A stretch of DNA of 40,510 nucleotides, from assembly GCA_017634355.1 (NCBI GenBank), contig JAGBNO010000017.1, positions 1-40,510 on the forward strand, given 5' to 3'. Position numbers and translations under genes: made by a program. Of the stretch, positions 7,818 to 17,166 are shown piece after piece (the stretch's first letter is position 1; every line of letters starts with the position of its first letter). Origin of the DNA: Lachnospiraceae bacterium (GTDB taxonomy: Bacteria > Bacillota > Clostridia > Lachnospirales > Lachnospiraceae). The notes under the pieces were generated by a model that was not told where the DNA came from, ran no database searches, and saw only the letters and a program-made list of their open reading frames with translations.

Positions 7818-10099
7818 ATGGAGAGACAAGCTGACTTTTTTCGGGATGAAGTAAGGAACGGTTTTTATATCCCCACTGCGATAAAGCAGGCCTGGGCGGC
7901 ACAGCTGGATGTGCTTGATGTGGTAGACGGGATATGCAGAAAGCACGGGATTAAGTACTTTGCGGACTGGGGGACGCTCCTGGGGGCAGTACGCCATGGC
8001 GGGTTTGTGCCATGGGATGACGACCTGGATATCGCAATGCTTAGGCCGGACTATAAAAGGTTCAGGGAAGTGGCTGACGATGAACTCCCCCAGGGCTTTG
8101 TTATCCATGATTTTGAGCGCAAGGAGGACCACTGGCTCTTTCTTGCAAGGGTCGTCAATAATGAGAAAATGTGCTTCACAGAGGAATATCTGGATGTGCA
8201 CAATAATTTCCCATGGCTGGCAGGAGTGGACATATTCTTAAAAGATTACTTATATAAGGACGAGGAAAAAGAAAAGGAAAGAGATAATAATATAATGAGG
8301 CTTCTTGCCGTTGCAGACGGCATAACGGACGGTACTATGTCGCCTATGGCAGTTCCCATACTGCTTAGTGAAGTAGAAAAGCAGTACCATACGGTAATAC
8401 CTGATAGGAATAGCAAGCGCGATGTGTCTGTTGCCCTATATAAACTGGCCGAAGGACTGATGTCGAAAACGGCTTATGATGAGTCTGAAAAAATAGCCCA
8501 GATATTTCCCTGGGTTTTAAAAAACGGATCTGGCATAGGCGAACCTAAGGAAAGATACGAGAGCTTCATAAGGCTCCCTTTGAGGATACGACCATACCTG
8601 TGCCGGCGGCATACTCAGATACATTATCATTCAGGTATGGAAACTATTTAGAGATCAGAAAGGTCTGGAAAGGGCATGATTATCCTTTTTTTGAAGGACA
8701 GAAGAAGGAAATGGAAGAGATTTCCGGAGAATCGTTTCCGCATTTTGTGTATGAAGAGGGAATGGGAAAGCGTCCGGATTCCGATGAGGGCAATTCATTG
8801 AAGAGCACATGCAGAGAATGCATTTCAGCCTTGGAGGAATTATTTAAGACTGCGGGGCAGAGCCTGTCGGAAGGAAATTATGTTGATTTTTCAAAAATAA
8901 TAGGAGATTCTCAGCAGCTGGCAGTGGATTTAGGAAATCTTATAGAAAAAATAAAGGGGGAAAATGCACAGGGTACAATCTTTACCATTAAAGCACTGCA
9001 GGAGTACTGTGATGCTATATGGGAAGAGTATCAGAAATTAGAAACCTACAGCCCGAATGTATGTATGTCCGAAATAAGGCGCACATTGGATAAAGTTAAG
9101 CTGGAAATACAAAAAAACATCATAGAAAAAAGAGAGATACTGTTTCTTCCGATCGGACATAAAGAGTGGAAGGGGATGGAAGAGTATTATAAAATAAAGC
9201 TCAATACATCTGACGCAGACATATATGTCGTGCCGCTGCCGCTGATGAAAAAAAACTATTTTGGCAAGGTGAAAGCCATGGATGGGGAAGCGGCAGAGCT
9301 TACATGTATGTCTGGATATCCGGAGGATATTCCCCTTACCGACTGGAAGGAATATGACATTTCGGTGCATTGTCCCGACATAGTTTATATACAGAATCCT
9401 TACGATGGTGAAAACCCCTGTCTGACAGTTCCGTCCGTTTTTTATGCAAAAAATATGCTGCAGTATACGAAAAAGCTGGTCTATATTCCTTTTTCCAAAA
9501 CGGCAGAGTTTACTGCGGAGGACAAAAACGACATATATAATATGAAGCATTATGTCATGGCACCGGGAGTGGTATATGCTGACGAAGTGCTTGTCCAGTC
9601 ACAGAATATGAAAGAACAGTACGTGGAAGTACTTACTGACTTTGCGGGACCGGAAACAAGGGCTATGTGGGAAAATAAAATAATAGTGGCGGAGCCATCT
9701 GGAGATGACAAAGAGGGGCGCACAGAAAAGAAAGTTCTTTTTTGCATTGGGGCAAATGAGCTTTCTGAAACGGGTGAAAAATTCGTGCTCCATTTAAGAG
9801 AAAAATTAAAAATATTCTATGATGCAATGGATTCTATCCATCTTTCGGTTTTTTTATATCCGGACGACAGATATCAATGGACAGATGTTGATGCCACTAA
9901 GGCTCAGAGGGTATTAGATATGGTCGATGCCGGAGCAAAGGAAAAAAAACTTGAGCTTGTCTCCATAGAGCCTATTGATGCTGATAATGCCGCACAGGAT
10001 TATGACGCATATTATGGAAGCCCCTCGCCGCTCATTCCTGCATTTGTTGTGAAGAGAAAGCCGGTAATGCTTGCTAATTACGAATTGGAGATGGTGTAG
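7818..10099 (+). CDS. LicD family transferase, split by a -1 frameshift at a slippery heptamer
   Basis: Second full-length relative of the LicD protein at 1298-3577. The first frame (7818-8651) carries the LicD signature (FADWGTLLGAVRHGG, PWDDDLDIAM). The homologous sequence then continues in the -1 frame from about 8583 to 10099 (IPVPAAYSDTLSFRYGNY, later FLPIGHKEWKGME and the C-terminal half). The switch point is C CCT TTG at 8576-8582, the X XXY YYZ form, with a perfect 9-bp stem (8592-8600 with 8632-8640) beginning 9 bases later. The other LicD gene is in frame at the corresponding codons. This may be programmed frameshifting giving LicD alone plus a fusion, a simple one-base deletion, or a sequencing error. 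AGGA lies 7 bases upstream of the chosen start. Confidence 0.75.
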
Positions 10100-10154
10100 A
10101 TTATATTACGGGACAGGGTGCAGATGGGAGATAACAAGTTGGATATTAATATAA

Positions 10155-10733
10155 CGGCATGAAAAGGATTTTGAGCAGCTGATAGGGCGCATCACTAATG
10201 GGCAGGCCATAAACTATGGACAGGAGCACATGAAGGAATACTTCGGATGTCCATATTCTGTCGGAGTAGATATTTTTCCATTGGACGGCCTTTCAGAGGA
10301 TGAAGCGGAGGAAGAGAGGAGAAGGGGGTTCATTAAAGATGTGCAGAGAGCATATACATTGGTGAGCTCTGGAAAGCTGGGCACAGAGGAGTGCAGGAAG
10401 GTGCTTTCGGATATTGAGAGGCAGAATCATACCACACTCAACAGGAAGGGCGATATTTTAAGGGAACTAAGGCTTCTGACTGAGAAGCTGTATATGATGT
10501 ACCCGTCGGAAAATGCAGAAAATGTTGCGCTCATGCCTTTCTGGGTATCTGACCATAACCATAAGTACAGCAGGAAGTTTTTCACGGATACCGTGACGCT
10601 TCCTATCCTTATGACGGCTGGGGGGTGGCCATGGATGATAAGGTATGTGTCGGGCTACTACGGCACTGCCGGTTCCTTGGCCCATAGGTGCAGGAATATG
10701 GGCAAACCGGTAATGCTAATGAACATTCTATAA
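10155..10733 (+). pseudogene. Mosaic remnant of a third LicD gene
   Basis: The reading frame opens after a TAA at 10152 and is at once homologous to an internal part of the LicD gene at 1298-3577 (EKDFEQLIGRITNGQA..., VDIFPLDGLS..., HNHKYSRKFF). After TVTLP it jumps, out of frame, to sequence resembling the FPYDEWGSTMD region, and then to the extreme C-terminus (YYGTAGSLAHRCRNMGKPV). The catalytic GTLLG...DDDLD part is absent, so it cannot be an active transferase. At least two internal deletions and loss of the 5' part are needed. An ATG at 10230 could still be translated. Confidence 0.8.
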
Positions 10734-10772
10734 GCCGCTGGAACATTACATAGGTTGCGGCGAGGTTTTACG

Positions 10773-10967
10773 ATGAAGCATATAAGTGTTAATCAATATT
10801 GTATATATTTGTCCATAGTAATAGTACTGGCATTCGGCATTGTGCAGGCCGGCTGTTCCAAGAAGGAGGTGGATGTCGGCACTTCAAATACCGCCAGCAA
10901 TGATATTGTTATGATTGCAGAAGAAGATGGTGATTTTCAATCAGAGGGTACAAACCACCGCCTTTAG
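10773..10967 (+). pseudogene. Truncated lipoprotein gene (N-terminal 64 aa)
   Basis: It begins MKHISVNQYC, has a hydrophobic signal segment and a lipobox ending VQAGC, then a short polar stretch. A GAGG ribosome-binding site lies 7 bases upstream. The last residues (about TNHRL) are encoded by the first hairpin of the palindromic element at 10955-11071 and the stop lies inside it, so the original gene was probably longer. The function of the parent lipoprotein is unknown. Confidence 0.5.
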
Positions 10968-11071
10968 GCGGTCGCATCAGCGCCATCTATTTGGCGGTTG
11001 CCAGCCGCCAACGATAGTACGCTTTTCAAGCGTGGTGGCCGGCGCCTAACCCACCGGCTTTAGCCGGTGGA
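10955..11071. mobile_element. Palindrome-rich element, possibly an IS200/IS605-type remnant
   Basis: Four clear hairpins in about 115 bp: 10957-10962/10967-10972, 10991-10997/11005-11011, 11019-11024/11028-11033 and 11051-11058/11063-11070. The outer two both have a TTTA loop and CCACCG-type arms, like the subterminal hairpins of IS200/IS605 elements. No transposase or TnpB is present. Both flanking genes end inside it, so it marks an insertion or deletion junction. A tandem terminator for the lipoprotein gene is an alternative reading. Confidence 0.45.
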
Positions 11072-11259
11072 CAGTTTAGTTTTTCTTTAGACCTTACAAA
11101 AACCGAGTCTAGGGGTTTCAGGGTTATCGAGCGGACACCGTTGCCTATGCAGAAATCCGCTGTTTCTAAGTCATAGCTGATGCTTCCCAGACGGGAGTCA
11201 TCGAAGCCTTCAATAAGGTCATTTGCCAGATTCCTGATTTCGTTGTCCGATAGAAGCAT
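11026..11259 (-). pseudogene. Truncated dCTP deaminase-like gene (N-terminal part)
   Basis: The first 62 residues resemble the N-terminus of dCTP deaminase/dUTPase-like proteins: MLLSDNEIRNL, then SISYDLETADFCI and LKPLDSVFVRSKEKL. A strong AAGGGGG site lies upstream of the start. Full proteins are about 170-190 residues with the catalytic Glu further on; here the frame runs into the palindromic element and ends after about 15 foreign residues (CPPAKAGGLGAGHHA). The catalytic half is missing. The family call is from the N-terminal pattern only. Confidence 0.55.
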
Positions 11260-11353
11260 TTATATACGCCCCCTTTCATTTTAGACATATCCTAGTGCCT
11301 AACAAATGTTATTGTAAATGGTACGGTATCCTTAGGGGCTGTATGAATATTTT

Positions 11354-12841
11354 TTAGACCGGCTCTTCCTTTGGGACGCACTTCCAGAAGTGGTATCCGT
11401 AGATGGAAAAGGCGACTGCCCTGGAAAATAGCTCAGGCCGCTCTTTTCTCGTCCAGTTTAAGAGCTTCCAGTACTGCAGCCTTCCGCTCGAAACTATCCC
11501 TAAGAGGAAGTTTGCCTTGATAAAGGCCCAGATCTCTGCAAGGGTGAGTTTTTCCTTGTGGTAGTTCCTCGGCCTGTAGTTCTCTAAGAAAGTTGCCACC
11601 CTGCGGTAATAGTTCGCAGGGGAATATATGGTATTTAGCACGGTATTGTAGCCGTGCATCAGCGTATCCCTGTCCATGACAGTGATTATGTTTGTGGCGG
11701 CCTCAGTATTTACGCCGGAAAATTCAGACACTAGGCGTTTTTCCTTCTTCATGCGCTCATAGAGCCTGGTGCCCGTGGGGGCTGAGAGTATGCCCACCAT
11801 TGCAGTTATTATTCCGCTATTCTGTATGAATGAGGACATCTGCTTAAAGATGGATGTCTTTTCATTGTCGAATCCCAGTATAAAGCCGCCCTGAACCTGC
11901 ATGCCGTGCTGCTGTATGGTCTTCACGCACTCTAAGAGGTCCCTCTTCTGGTTCTGCTGCTTTGCACATTCATTTAAGCATTCCTCGTCCACAGTCTCTA
12001 TGCCTATGAAGACATTGTCAAAGCCCGCCTCTGCCATGAGGTCCATAAGCTCCTCGTCGTCCGACAGGTTTATGGACACCTCTGTAAAGAAGGTGAAGGG
12101 GTAGCTCCTTTCCTTCATCCAGGCAATCATGGCCGGCAGCACTTCCTGTTTCAATTTGACCTTGTTTCCTATGAAGTTGTCGTCCACGAAGAAGACGCCA
12201 CCCCTCCAGCCTATGTCATATATGGCATTGAGCTCACTCAGGAACTGCTCCGTGGATTTGGTGCGGGGAGAGCGGCCAAAGAGCGAGACTATGTTGCAGA
12301 ATTCGCAGTTAAAGGGGCAGCCCCTGGAGTACTGGAGGCTCAGCATTGCGTATTTATTGCGCTTTAAGAGGTCCCAGCGGGGTATGGGGGTATGGTCCAG
12401 TTCAGGGAAGCTCTGCTCGGCATAGATGTGCTTTAGCTCCCCCTTTTCTAAGTCGCTTAAAAACTGCGGTATGCAGGACTCTCCCTCGTAGAGCAGGAGA
12501 TGGTCCACGTCGTCGTACTTTTTGGTCTCCATGGTAAAGAGCGGGCCGCCCGCAACGGTTTTTTTATCCAAGCGCTTGCAGCGGTCTATGACCTGCCTTG
12601 CGGACTGGCTCTGTATGTTCATCGCGCTTATGAAGACCATGTCGGACCAGAGTATGTCCTTGTCCTTAAGCGCTTCCACATTCAGGTCTATGAGCTTAAG
12701 CTCCCATTCCTTCGGCAGCATGGCTGCCACTGTGAGTATGCCCAGTGGCGGCAGGTTGGAACGCTTATTTACGAATCTTAAGGCATATTTGAAGCTCCAG
12801 AAAGTGATGGGGCACTCAGGGTAAACTAGAAGTACTTTCAT
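11354..12841 (-). CDS. B12-binding-domain radical SAM protein, DUF4070/HpnP-like (495 aa)
   Basis: Class B radical SAM architecture. The N-terminal 150 residues form a cobalamin-binding Rossmann-like domain (MKVLLVYPECP, later VAGGPLFT). The radical SAM core carries the CxxxCxxC motif in SRGCPFNCEFCN, with FVDDNFIG and GFILGFDNE further on, and a C-terminal region like DUF4070. Relatives include the hopanoid methylase HpnP and uncharacterised clostridial enzymes; the substrate here is not predictable, though lipids are plausible. It is a single gene, with about 90 bp of noncoding sequence after its stop and an upstream gene on the same strand. Confidence 0.8.
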   Translation of the reverse strand: MKVLLVYPECPITFWSFKYALRFVNKRSNLPPLGILTVAAMLPKEWELKLIDLNVEALKDKDILWSDMVFISAMNIQSQSARQVIDRCKRLDKKTVAGGPLFTMETKKYDDVDHLLLYEGESCIPQFLSDLEKGELKHIYAEQSFPELDHTPIPRWDLLKRNKYAMLSLQYSRGCPFNCEFCNIVSLFGRSPRTKSTEQFLSELNAIYDIGWRGGVFFVDDNFIGNKVKLKQEVLPAMIAWMKERSYPFTFFTEVSINLSDDEELMDLMAEAGFDNVFIGIETVDEECLNECAKQQNQKRDLLECVKTIQQHGMQVQGGFILGFDNEKTSIFKQMSSFIQNSGIITAMVGILSAPTGTRLYERMKKEKRLVSEFSGVNTEAATNIITVMDRDTLMHGYNTVLNTIYSPANYYRRVATFLENYRPRNYHKEKLTLAEIWAFIKANFLLGIVSSGRLQYWKLLNWTRKERPELFSRAVAFSIYGYHFWKCVPKEEPV

Positions 12842-12927
12842 GATTAAGCTCTCTTTCTTATAGCTGATAGCATAAAACTAGATATTTTGGTTTACATAAA
12901 TCATATTAACATAAGTTAATAGAATAA

Positions 12928-12954
12928 ATGATGTAGTTTTGAAAACTACATCAT
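12928..12954 (-). terminator. Palindrome, likely terminator of the YprB-like gene
   Basis: A perfect 11-bp stem (12928-12938 with 12944-12954, arms ATGATGTAGTT/AACTACATCAT) lies about 50 bases after the stop of the gene ending at 13003. On the minus strand a moderately T-rich TTATTCTATT follows. Confidence 0.5.
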
Positions 12955-13002
12955 GCAGTTCACTAATATAGCACATGTATATGGAAAAATACAAGGGCTG
13001 TT

Positions 13003-14118
13003 TTACGATTTCATTGCCTGCAGCCATGAAAAGGTGTAGGAAGATAGGAAGCTCTTGTCTTCCAGACGCTCATCGGTGAGCCTCAGATAGCGGTTTCTGG
13101 CGTTGTACTCCTTAAAGAATACAGGGGTAAAGAGTTCGCCCGGCTGGGGGATAAAGTCGCCCTGTATCTTTGTATAGCAGTTCTGGGCAGTTGCCCGCTC
13201 CCGCCTCCCGCTGTCCACGAAGGCGCCCACTGATTTATGCACGGCCCTGTCTTCGTTTGGCAGATAATAGTAATCTTTATAATTGGGGAAAAAATGCTTC
13301 ATCTCCCCCTGAAAAACCGGTATGCGTAAAACAGCATTCTGATTCCAGGCATGTAAAAAGAGGGGGCCTGTGTGCATGAGGCAGGGGCGGGGAAGGGCAT
13401 AAGAGACTGGAAAGGAGAGCAGCAGCTCCTTTTTTGGCTGCCCATTATAATTCATATAGGTCTTTATATCTGCCCTTACCTCTTGCGGCGGATAGGCAAA
13501 AAGCCTGGGATAATAGAGCAGGGGGAGTATGCCGGGCAGGCCCAGGAGATCCTCGCTGTTATGGAGGATAAGCCTGTCCTCCAGCTCAGGGCGGCATTCT
13601 TTTGAATAATTATTATATACATCTATCAGTTCTTTTCCGCTTGTGCTGTCCGTCCTGCTTATCCCCAGGAATTCCTCCAGGGTGCTTAGCCTAAGGTCAT
13701 TAAGTGGCAGAAGGCTCTTTATGGGAGAGAGGACAGTAAGTAGGTCGAAGGTTTTCTCAGGAGAAAAATCTATGCCATAGAGATCGCAGCGGGCCTTTAG
13801 GAAGGGCAGGTCAAACCTCTCCCCGTTAAATGTGACTATAGGGGAGAAATCACCCATATACTCTGTTGCGGCCAAAAGGAGGTCTTTTTCTTCCGACGGG
13901 CCGGCGGCTAAAAATATGCGCATGAGATAGCCCGCATCGCTTTTCCTAAGTGTTCCTATCAGATAGGCATGGCAATTTTTGCGGGAGAGCCCTGTGGTCT
14001 CTATGTCCAGGAAAATGCCGTTTTCTGGGGCAGACAAAGAGCCGTCCGAAAAAAATGTTAAATTTTTATAAATTTTTTCATTGGGAATTGCCCCAAGAAC
14101 ATTGTCAATGATTTTCAT
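13003..14118 (-). CDS. YprB-like RNase H-fold 3'-5' exonuclease-type protein (371 aa)
   Basis: Ribonuclease H-like exonuclease domain of the YprB type. Visible motifs are IFLDIETTGLS (Exo I, two acidic ligands) about 36 residues in, FNGERFDLPFLKARC (Exo II), and a later acidic Exo III region around HNSEDLLGL. The C-terminal 150 residues are family-specific. Substrate and role are not established. The ATG at 14118 is preferred: it lies only 7 bases after a perfect TATAAT, so the mRNA may be leaderless; a TTG 36 bases upstream is less likely because it overlaps the promoter. Divergent from the rnf operon. Confidence 0.75.
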   Translation of the reverse strand: MKIIDNVLGAIPNEKIYKNLTFFSDGSLSAPENGIFLDIETTGLSRKNCHAYLIGTLRKSDAGYLMRIFLAAGPSEEKDLLLAATEYMGDFSPIVTFNGERFDLPFLKARCDLYGIDFSPEKTFDLLTVLSPIKSLLPLNDLRLSTLEEFLGISRTDSTSGKELIDVYNNYSKECRPELEDRLILHNSEDLLGLPGILPLLYYPRLFAYPPQEVRADIKTYMNYNGQPKKELLLSFPVSYALPRPCLMHTGPLFLHAWNQNAVLRIPVFQGEMKHFFPNYKDYYYLPNEDRAVHKSVGAFVDSGRRERATAQNCYTKIQGDFIPQPGELFTPVFFKEYNARNRYLRLTDERLEDKSFLSSYTFSWLQAMKS

Positions 14119-14125
14119 TTTTGTT

Positions 14126-14154
14126 ATTATAGAAAAAGTCTGCCGTAAAGGCAA
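14126..14154 (-). promoter_or_regulatory. Promoter of the YprB-like gene, close to the start codon
   Basis: On the minus strand TTGCCT (14149-14154), a 17-base spacer and TATAAT (14126-14131) form a near-consensus vegetative promoter. The ATG at 14118 begins 8 bases after the -10, where transcription would normally start, and no ribosome-binding site is visible. Confidence 0.65.
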
Positions 14155-14219
14155 GAAGCAGTTGCGCTGTTGCGACTGTTTGTAGGAGAAATCAGGTATT
14201 TAGAAAAGAGGATCAGGCC

Positions 14220-15596
14220 ATGGCACAGTATACGTTCAGCGGTGGCATCCATCCCTATGACGGGAAGGAGCTGTCGAAGGACAAACCTATCCGGGATGTG
14301 CTGCCTAAAGGGGATCTGGTTTATCCGGTCTCCCAGCACATCGGAGCCCCTGCCAAGCCCATAGTGCAGGTGGGAGACAAAGTTAAGGCAGGGCAGATGA
14401 TAGCTGAGGCGGGAGGCTTCGTCTCGGCCAATATTTATGCGACTGTCAGCGGCACAGTGAAGGCTATAGCCAAGCACAGGGTGCCGGTGGGGGATATGGT
14501 GGATTCCATCATAGTGGAGAATGACGGTCTCTATGAGGAGGTCGAATATACCCCGGCTAAGCCCCTGGAGGAGCAGTCAAAGGAGGAGATCATAGCCGCA
14601 GTGAAGGAGGCGGGCATAGTGGGAATGGGGGGAGCCGGTTTCCCTACCCATGTGAAGCTTTCGCCCAAGGATCCAAATGCTATAGACTATGTGATAGCGA
14701 ACTGCGCGGAATGTGAGCCCTACCTTACCAGCGATTACCGCAGGATGATGGAAAATCCGGAACTTCTGATAGGCGGGATGAAATGCGTTCTAAAGCTTTT
14801 TGACAACGCAAAGGGCATAATTGCCATAGAGGACAATAAGCCCGACGCCATAGAGCTTCTGTCAAGGCTCACGAAGGATGAGCCCAGGATAGAGGTATAT
14901 GCCCTGCAGATGAAGTACCCCCAGGGGTCTGAGAGGCATATTATCTACGCCTGTACAAAGAGGGCCATAAATTCCAAGATGCTGCCTGCGGATGCGGGCT
15001 GCATAGTCAATAACTGCGACACCCTTGTGGCCATACACGAGGCAGTGACGAAGCATGTGCCATTAATGTACAGGATAGTCACCGTGACAGGGGATGCCAT
15101 AAAGGACCCCAGAAATTTCAAGGTCCGCTGCGGCACGAACTATAAGGAGCTGATAGAAGAGGCAGGGGGCTTTGTAGCTGAGCCTGAAGCGGTAATATCT
15201 GGCGGCCCCATGATGGGCTTTTCACTATTTGACCTGGATGTGCCGGTGACAAAGACTTCCTCGGCCCTCCTCTGCATGAAGGAAGACATAGTCTCCAGGG
15301 TGCAGGAGAGCGCCTGCATAAACTGCGGGCGCTGCGTGGATGCCTGCCCGGAGAAGCTGATACCCTCCCAGCTCGCAACTTATGCGGAGCATGAGGACTA
15401 TGAGGAATTTAACAGGCTCTATGGGGTGGAGTGCATAGAGTGCGGCTCCTGCACCTATGTCTGCCCTGCGAAGCGGCAGCTGGCCCAGGCCATCAAATCC
15501 ATGAAGAAGCTCGCCATAGGAAAGGCGAGGGCAGAGGCCGCCGCAGCGAAGGCAAAGGCGGAGGCGGCTTCCGCAGGGAAAGGCGGTGATGCCTGA
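14220..15596 (+). CDS. rnfC: Rnf complex subunit RnfC
   Basis: Peripheral subunit of the Rnf ferredoxin:NAD+ oxidoreductase, which couples electron flow from reduced ferredoxin to NAD+ with ion export. The N-terminus (FSGGIHPYDGKE) and the central FMN/NADH-binding region (GMGGAGFPTHVKL, ANCAECEPYL) match the family. Two 4Fe-4S motifs follow near the end: CINCGRCVDACPEKL and CIECGSCTYVCPAK. The last 30 residues are Ala/Lys-rich, which is common in RnfC. First gene of rnfCDGEAB; its stop overlaps the rnfD start by one base. GAGGATC about 10 bases upstream is the likely ribosome-binding site. Confidence 0.95.
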   Translation: MAQYTFSGGIHPYDGKELSKDKPIRDVLPKGDLVYPVSQHIGAPAKPIVQVGDKVKAGQMIAEAGGFVSANIYATVSGTVKAIAKHRVPVGDMVDSIIVENDGLYEEVEYTPAKPLEEQSKEEIIAAVKEAGIVGMGGAGFPTHVKLSPKDPNAIDYVIANCAECEPYLTSDYRRMMENPELLIGGMKCVLKLFDNAKGIIAIEDNKPDAIELLSRLTKDEPRIEVYALQMKYPQGSERHIIYACTKRAINSKMLPADAGCIVNNCDTLVAIHEAVTKHVPLMYRIVTVTGDAIKDPRNFKVRCGTNYKELIEEAGGFVAEPEAVISGGPMMGFSLFDLDVPVTKTSSALLCMKEDIVSRVQESACINCGRCVDACPEKLIPSQLATYAEHEDYEEFNRLYGVECIECGSCTYVCPAKRQLAQAIKSMKKLAIGKARAEAAAAKAKAEAASAGKGGDA

Positions 15597-16555
15597 TGGC
15601 AGAAGAGAATAAAAATATGCTTAATGTCTCCTCGAATCCCCATGTGAGGGACAGCATTACTACACAGAAGATAATGGTCTATGTGATCATTGCGCTCCTT
15701 CCTGCCACGGCCTTTGGCATCTGGCACTTCGGGGCCTATACCATAGCCGTGATACTGACGACCGTAATATCAAGCGTTATTTTTGAGTACCTCTATGAAA
15801 AGCTGATGAAGCTGCCTATCACCATTTCAGATGGTTCTGCGGCTTTGACGGGGCTTCTTCTGGCCTTGAACCTGCCGCCCAGGATAGAGCTATGGGTCTG
15901 CGTGATAGGCTCTTTCGTGGCCATAGTGGTCGTAAAGCAGCTTTTCGGAGGGCTGGGGCAGAACTTCATGAATCCGGCCTTAGGAGCCAGATGCTTTCTC
16001 CTCATAGCATACGCCGGAAAGATGACCAATTTTGCCTACGATTCCTTCACGGGGCCTACCCTGCTTGCGCAGCTGAAGGAACATGCCAATGTAAATACCT
16101 TTAATATGGTGATAGGAAATGAGATGGGCACCATAGGAGAGGTCTCAGTGATAGCAATAGTGATAGGCGCCTGTTTCCTCATATTAATGGGCGTTATAGA
16201 CCTGCGCATACCTGCATCATACATCATTTCCTTTACCCTCTTCATTATCCTCTTTGGCGGGCAGGGGATGAACGCTTACTATGTGACTGCGCACCTGGCC
16301 GGCGGCGGCCTTATGCTGGGCGCATTCTTCATGGCGACCGACTATGTGACTAGCCCCATTACCACCAAGGGCAAGATAATATTCGGAGTTTTCTGTGGCA
16401 TAATGACAGGTGTTTTCCGTGTCTTTGCATCCGGAGCCGAGGGCGTGTCGTACGCAATCATCTTGGGAAACCTGCTCGTGCCTCTGATAGAGCGCTGGGC
16501 ACCGCTCAGGCACTTCGGCTATGTGGATCCTAAGAAGGGGGGTGGAAAGGCATGA
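15596..16555 (+). CDS. rnfD: Rnf complex subunit RnfD
   Basis: Integral membrane subunit (319 aa) with about ten hydrophobic segments that carries covalently bound FMN. The N-terminus (NPHVRDSITTQKIM) and internal GGLGQNFMNPALGARCFLL are typical. The FMN-attachment site is probably the Thr in FMATDYVTSP, where many homologues have SGAT. The start overlaps the rnfC stop (TGATG) and the end overlaps rnfG by 4 bases, implying translational coupling. ApbE, encoded after rnfB, would be the enzyme that attaches the flavin. Confidence 0.95.
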   Translation: MAEENKNMLNVSSNPHVRDSITTQKIMVYVIIALLPATAFGIWHFGAYTIAVILTTVISSVIFEYLYEKLMKLPITISDGSAALTGLLLALNLPPRIELWVCVIGSFVAIVVVKQLFGGLGQNFMNPALGARCFLLIAYAGKMTNFAYDSFTGPTLLAQLKEHANVNTFNMVIGNEMGTIGEVSVIAIVIGACFLILMGVIDLRIPASYIISFTLFIILFGGQGMNAYYVTAHLAGGGLMLGAFFMATDYVTSPITTKGKIIFGVFCGIMTGVFRVFASGAEGVSYAIILGNLLVPLIERWAPLRHFGYVDPKKGGGKA

Positions 16556-17136
16556 GCGCAACGGTCAAGAATACTTGCATAATGACGGCCATAGCCTGTG
16601 TATTTGGCCTCCTTCTTGGGGTAGTGCACGCAGTGACCTTAGAACCCATAAAGGTGCAGCAGAAGCTTACTCTGGACAGGGCCTACCGCTCAGTGATGTC
16701 CTCCGCGGAGGAATTTGTGGACACAGGCGTCACTACAGAGGAGGCCGCTATCTCCATAGCATCCGGAGACTATAATGCACAGATAGACAATGTGCAGGAG
16801 GCTAAAGATGCAAGTGGCAGCACCGTGGGATATGTGATAAATGTGACCAGCCACGGCGGCTACGGCGGGGACATATCCTTCTCCATGGGAGTGGACTTGA
16901 CTGGCTCCATCCAGGGCATATCCATTACCAAGATAGCAGAGACGCCGGGGCTGGGCATGAAGGCCCAGACCGACCCCGCCTGGCTTCCTCAGTTCTATGG
17001 CAAGAGCGGCGATACGGAATTCAATCTGGGTGAAGATGGGATAAACAGTATTACCAGCGCAACCTTTACTTCCCGCTGCGTTACCAGGGGGATAAATGCG
17101 GGCCTCGCCTATTTCAGGGATAAGCTGGCATCCTGA
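16552..17136 (+). CDS. rnfG: Rnf complex subunit RnfG
   Basis: Small subunit (194 aa) with one N-terminal membrane helix and an extracytoplasmic FMN-binding domain. The C-terminal SITSATFTSRCVTRGI contains the flavinylation motif, with SAT in place of the common SGAT; the flavin would sit on one of the Thr residues at about 171-173. TPGLGMKAQ is a conserved element of the FMN-binding domain. Translationally coupled to rnfD through an ATGA overlap; 30 bases separate it from rnfE. Confidence 0.95.
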   Translation: MSATVKNTCIMTAIACVFGLLLGVVHAVTLEPIKVQQKLTLDRAYRSVMSSAEEFVDTGVTTEEAAISIASGDYNAQIDNVQEAKDASGSTVGYVINVTSHGGYGGDISFSMGVDLTGSIQGISITKIAETPGLGMKAQTDPAWLPQFYGKSGDTEFNLGEDGINSITSATFTSRCVTRGINAGLAYFRDKLAS

Positions 17137-17166
17137 TATTATATAAAAAGTGATCTGGAGGGAATT

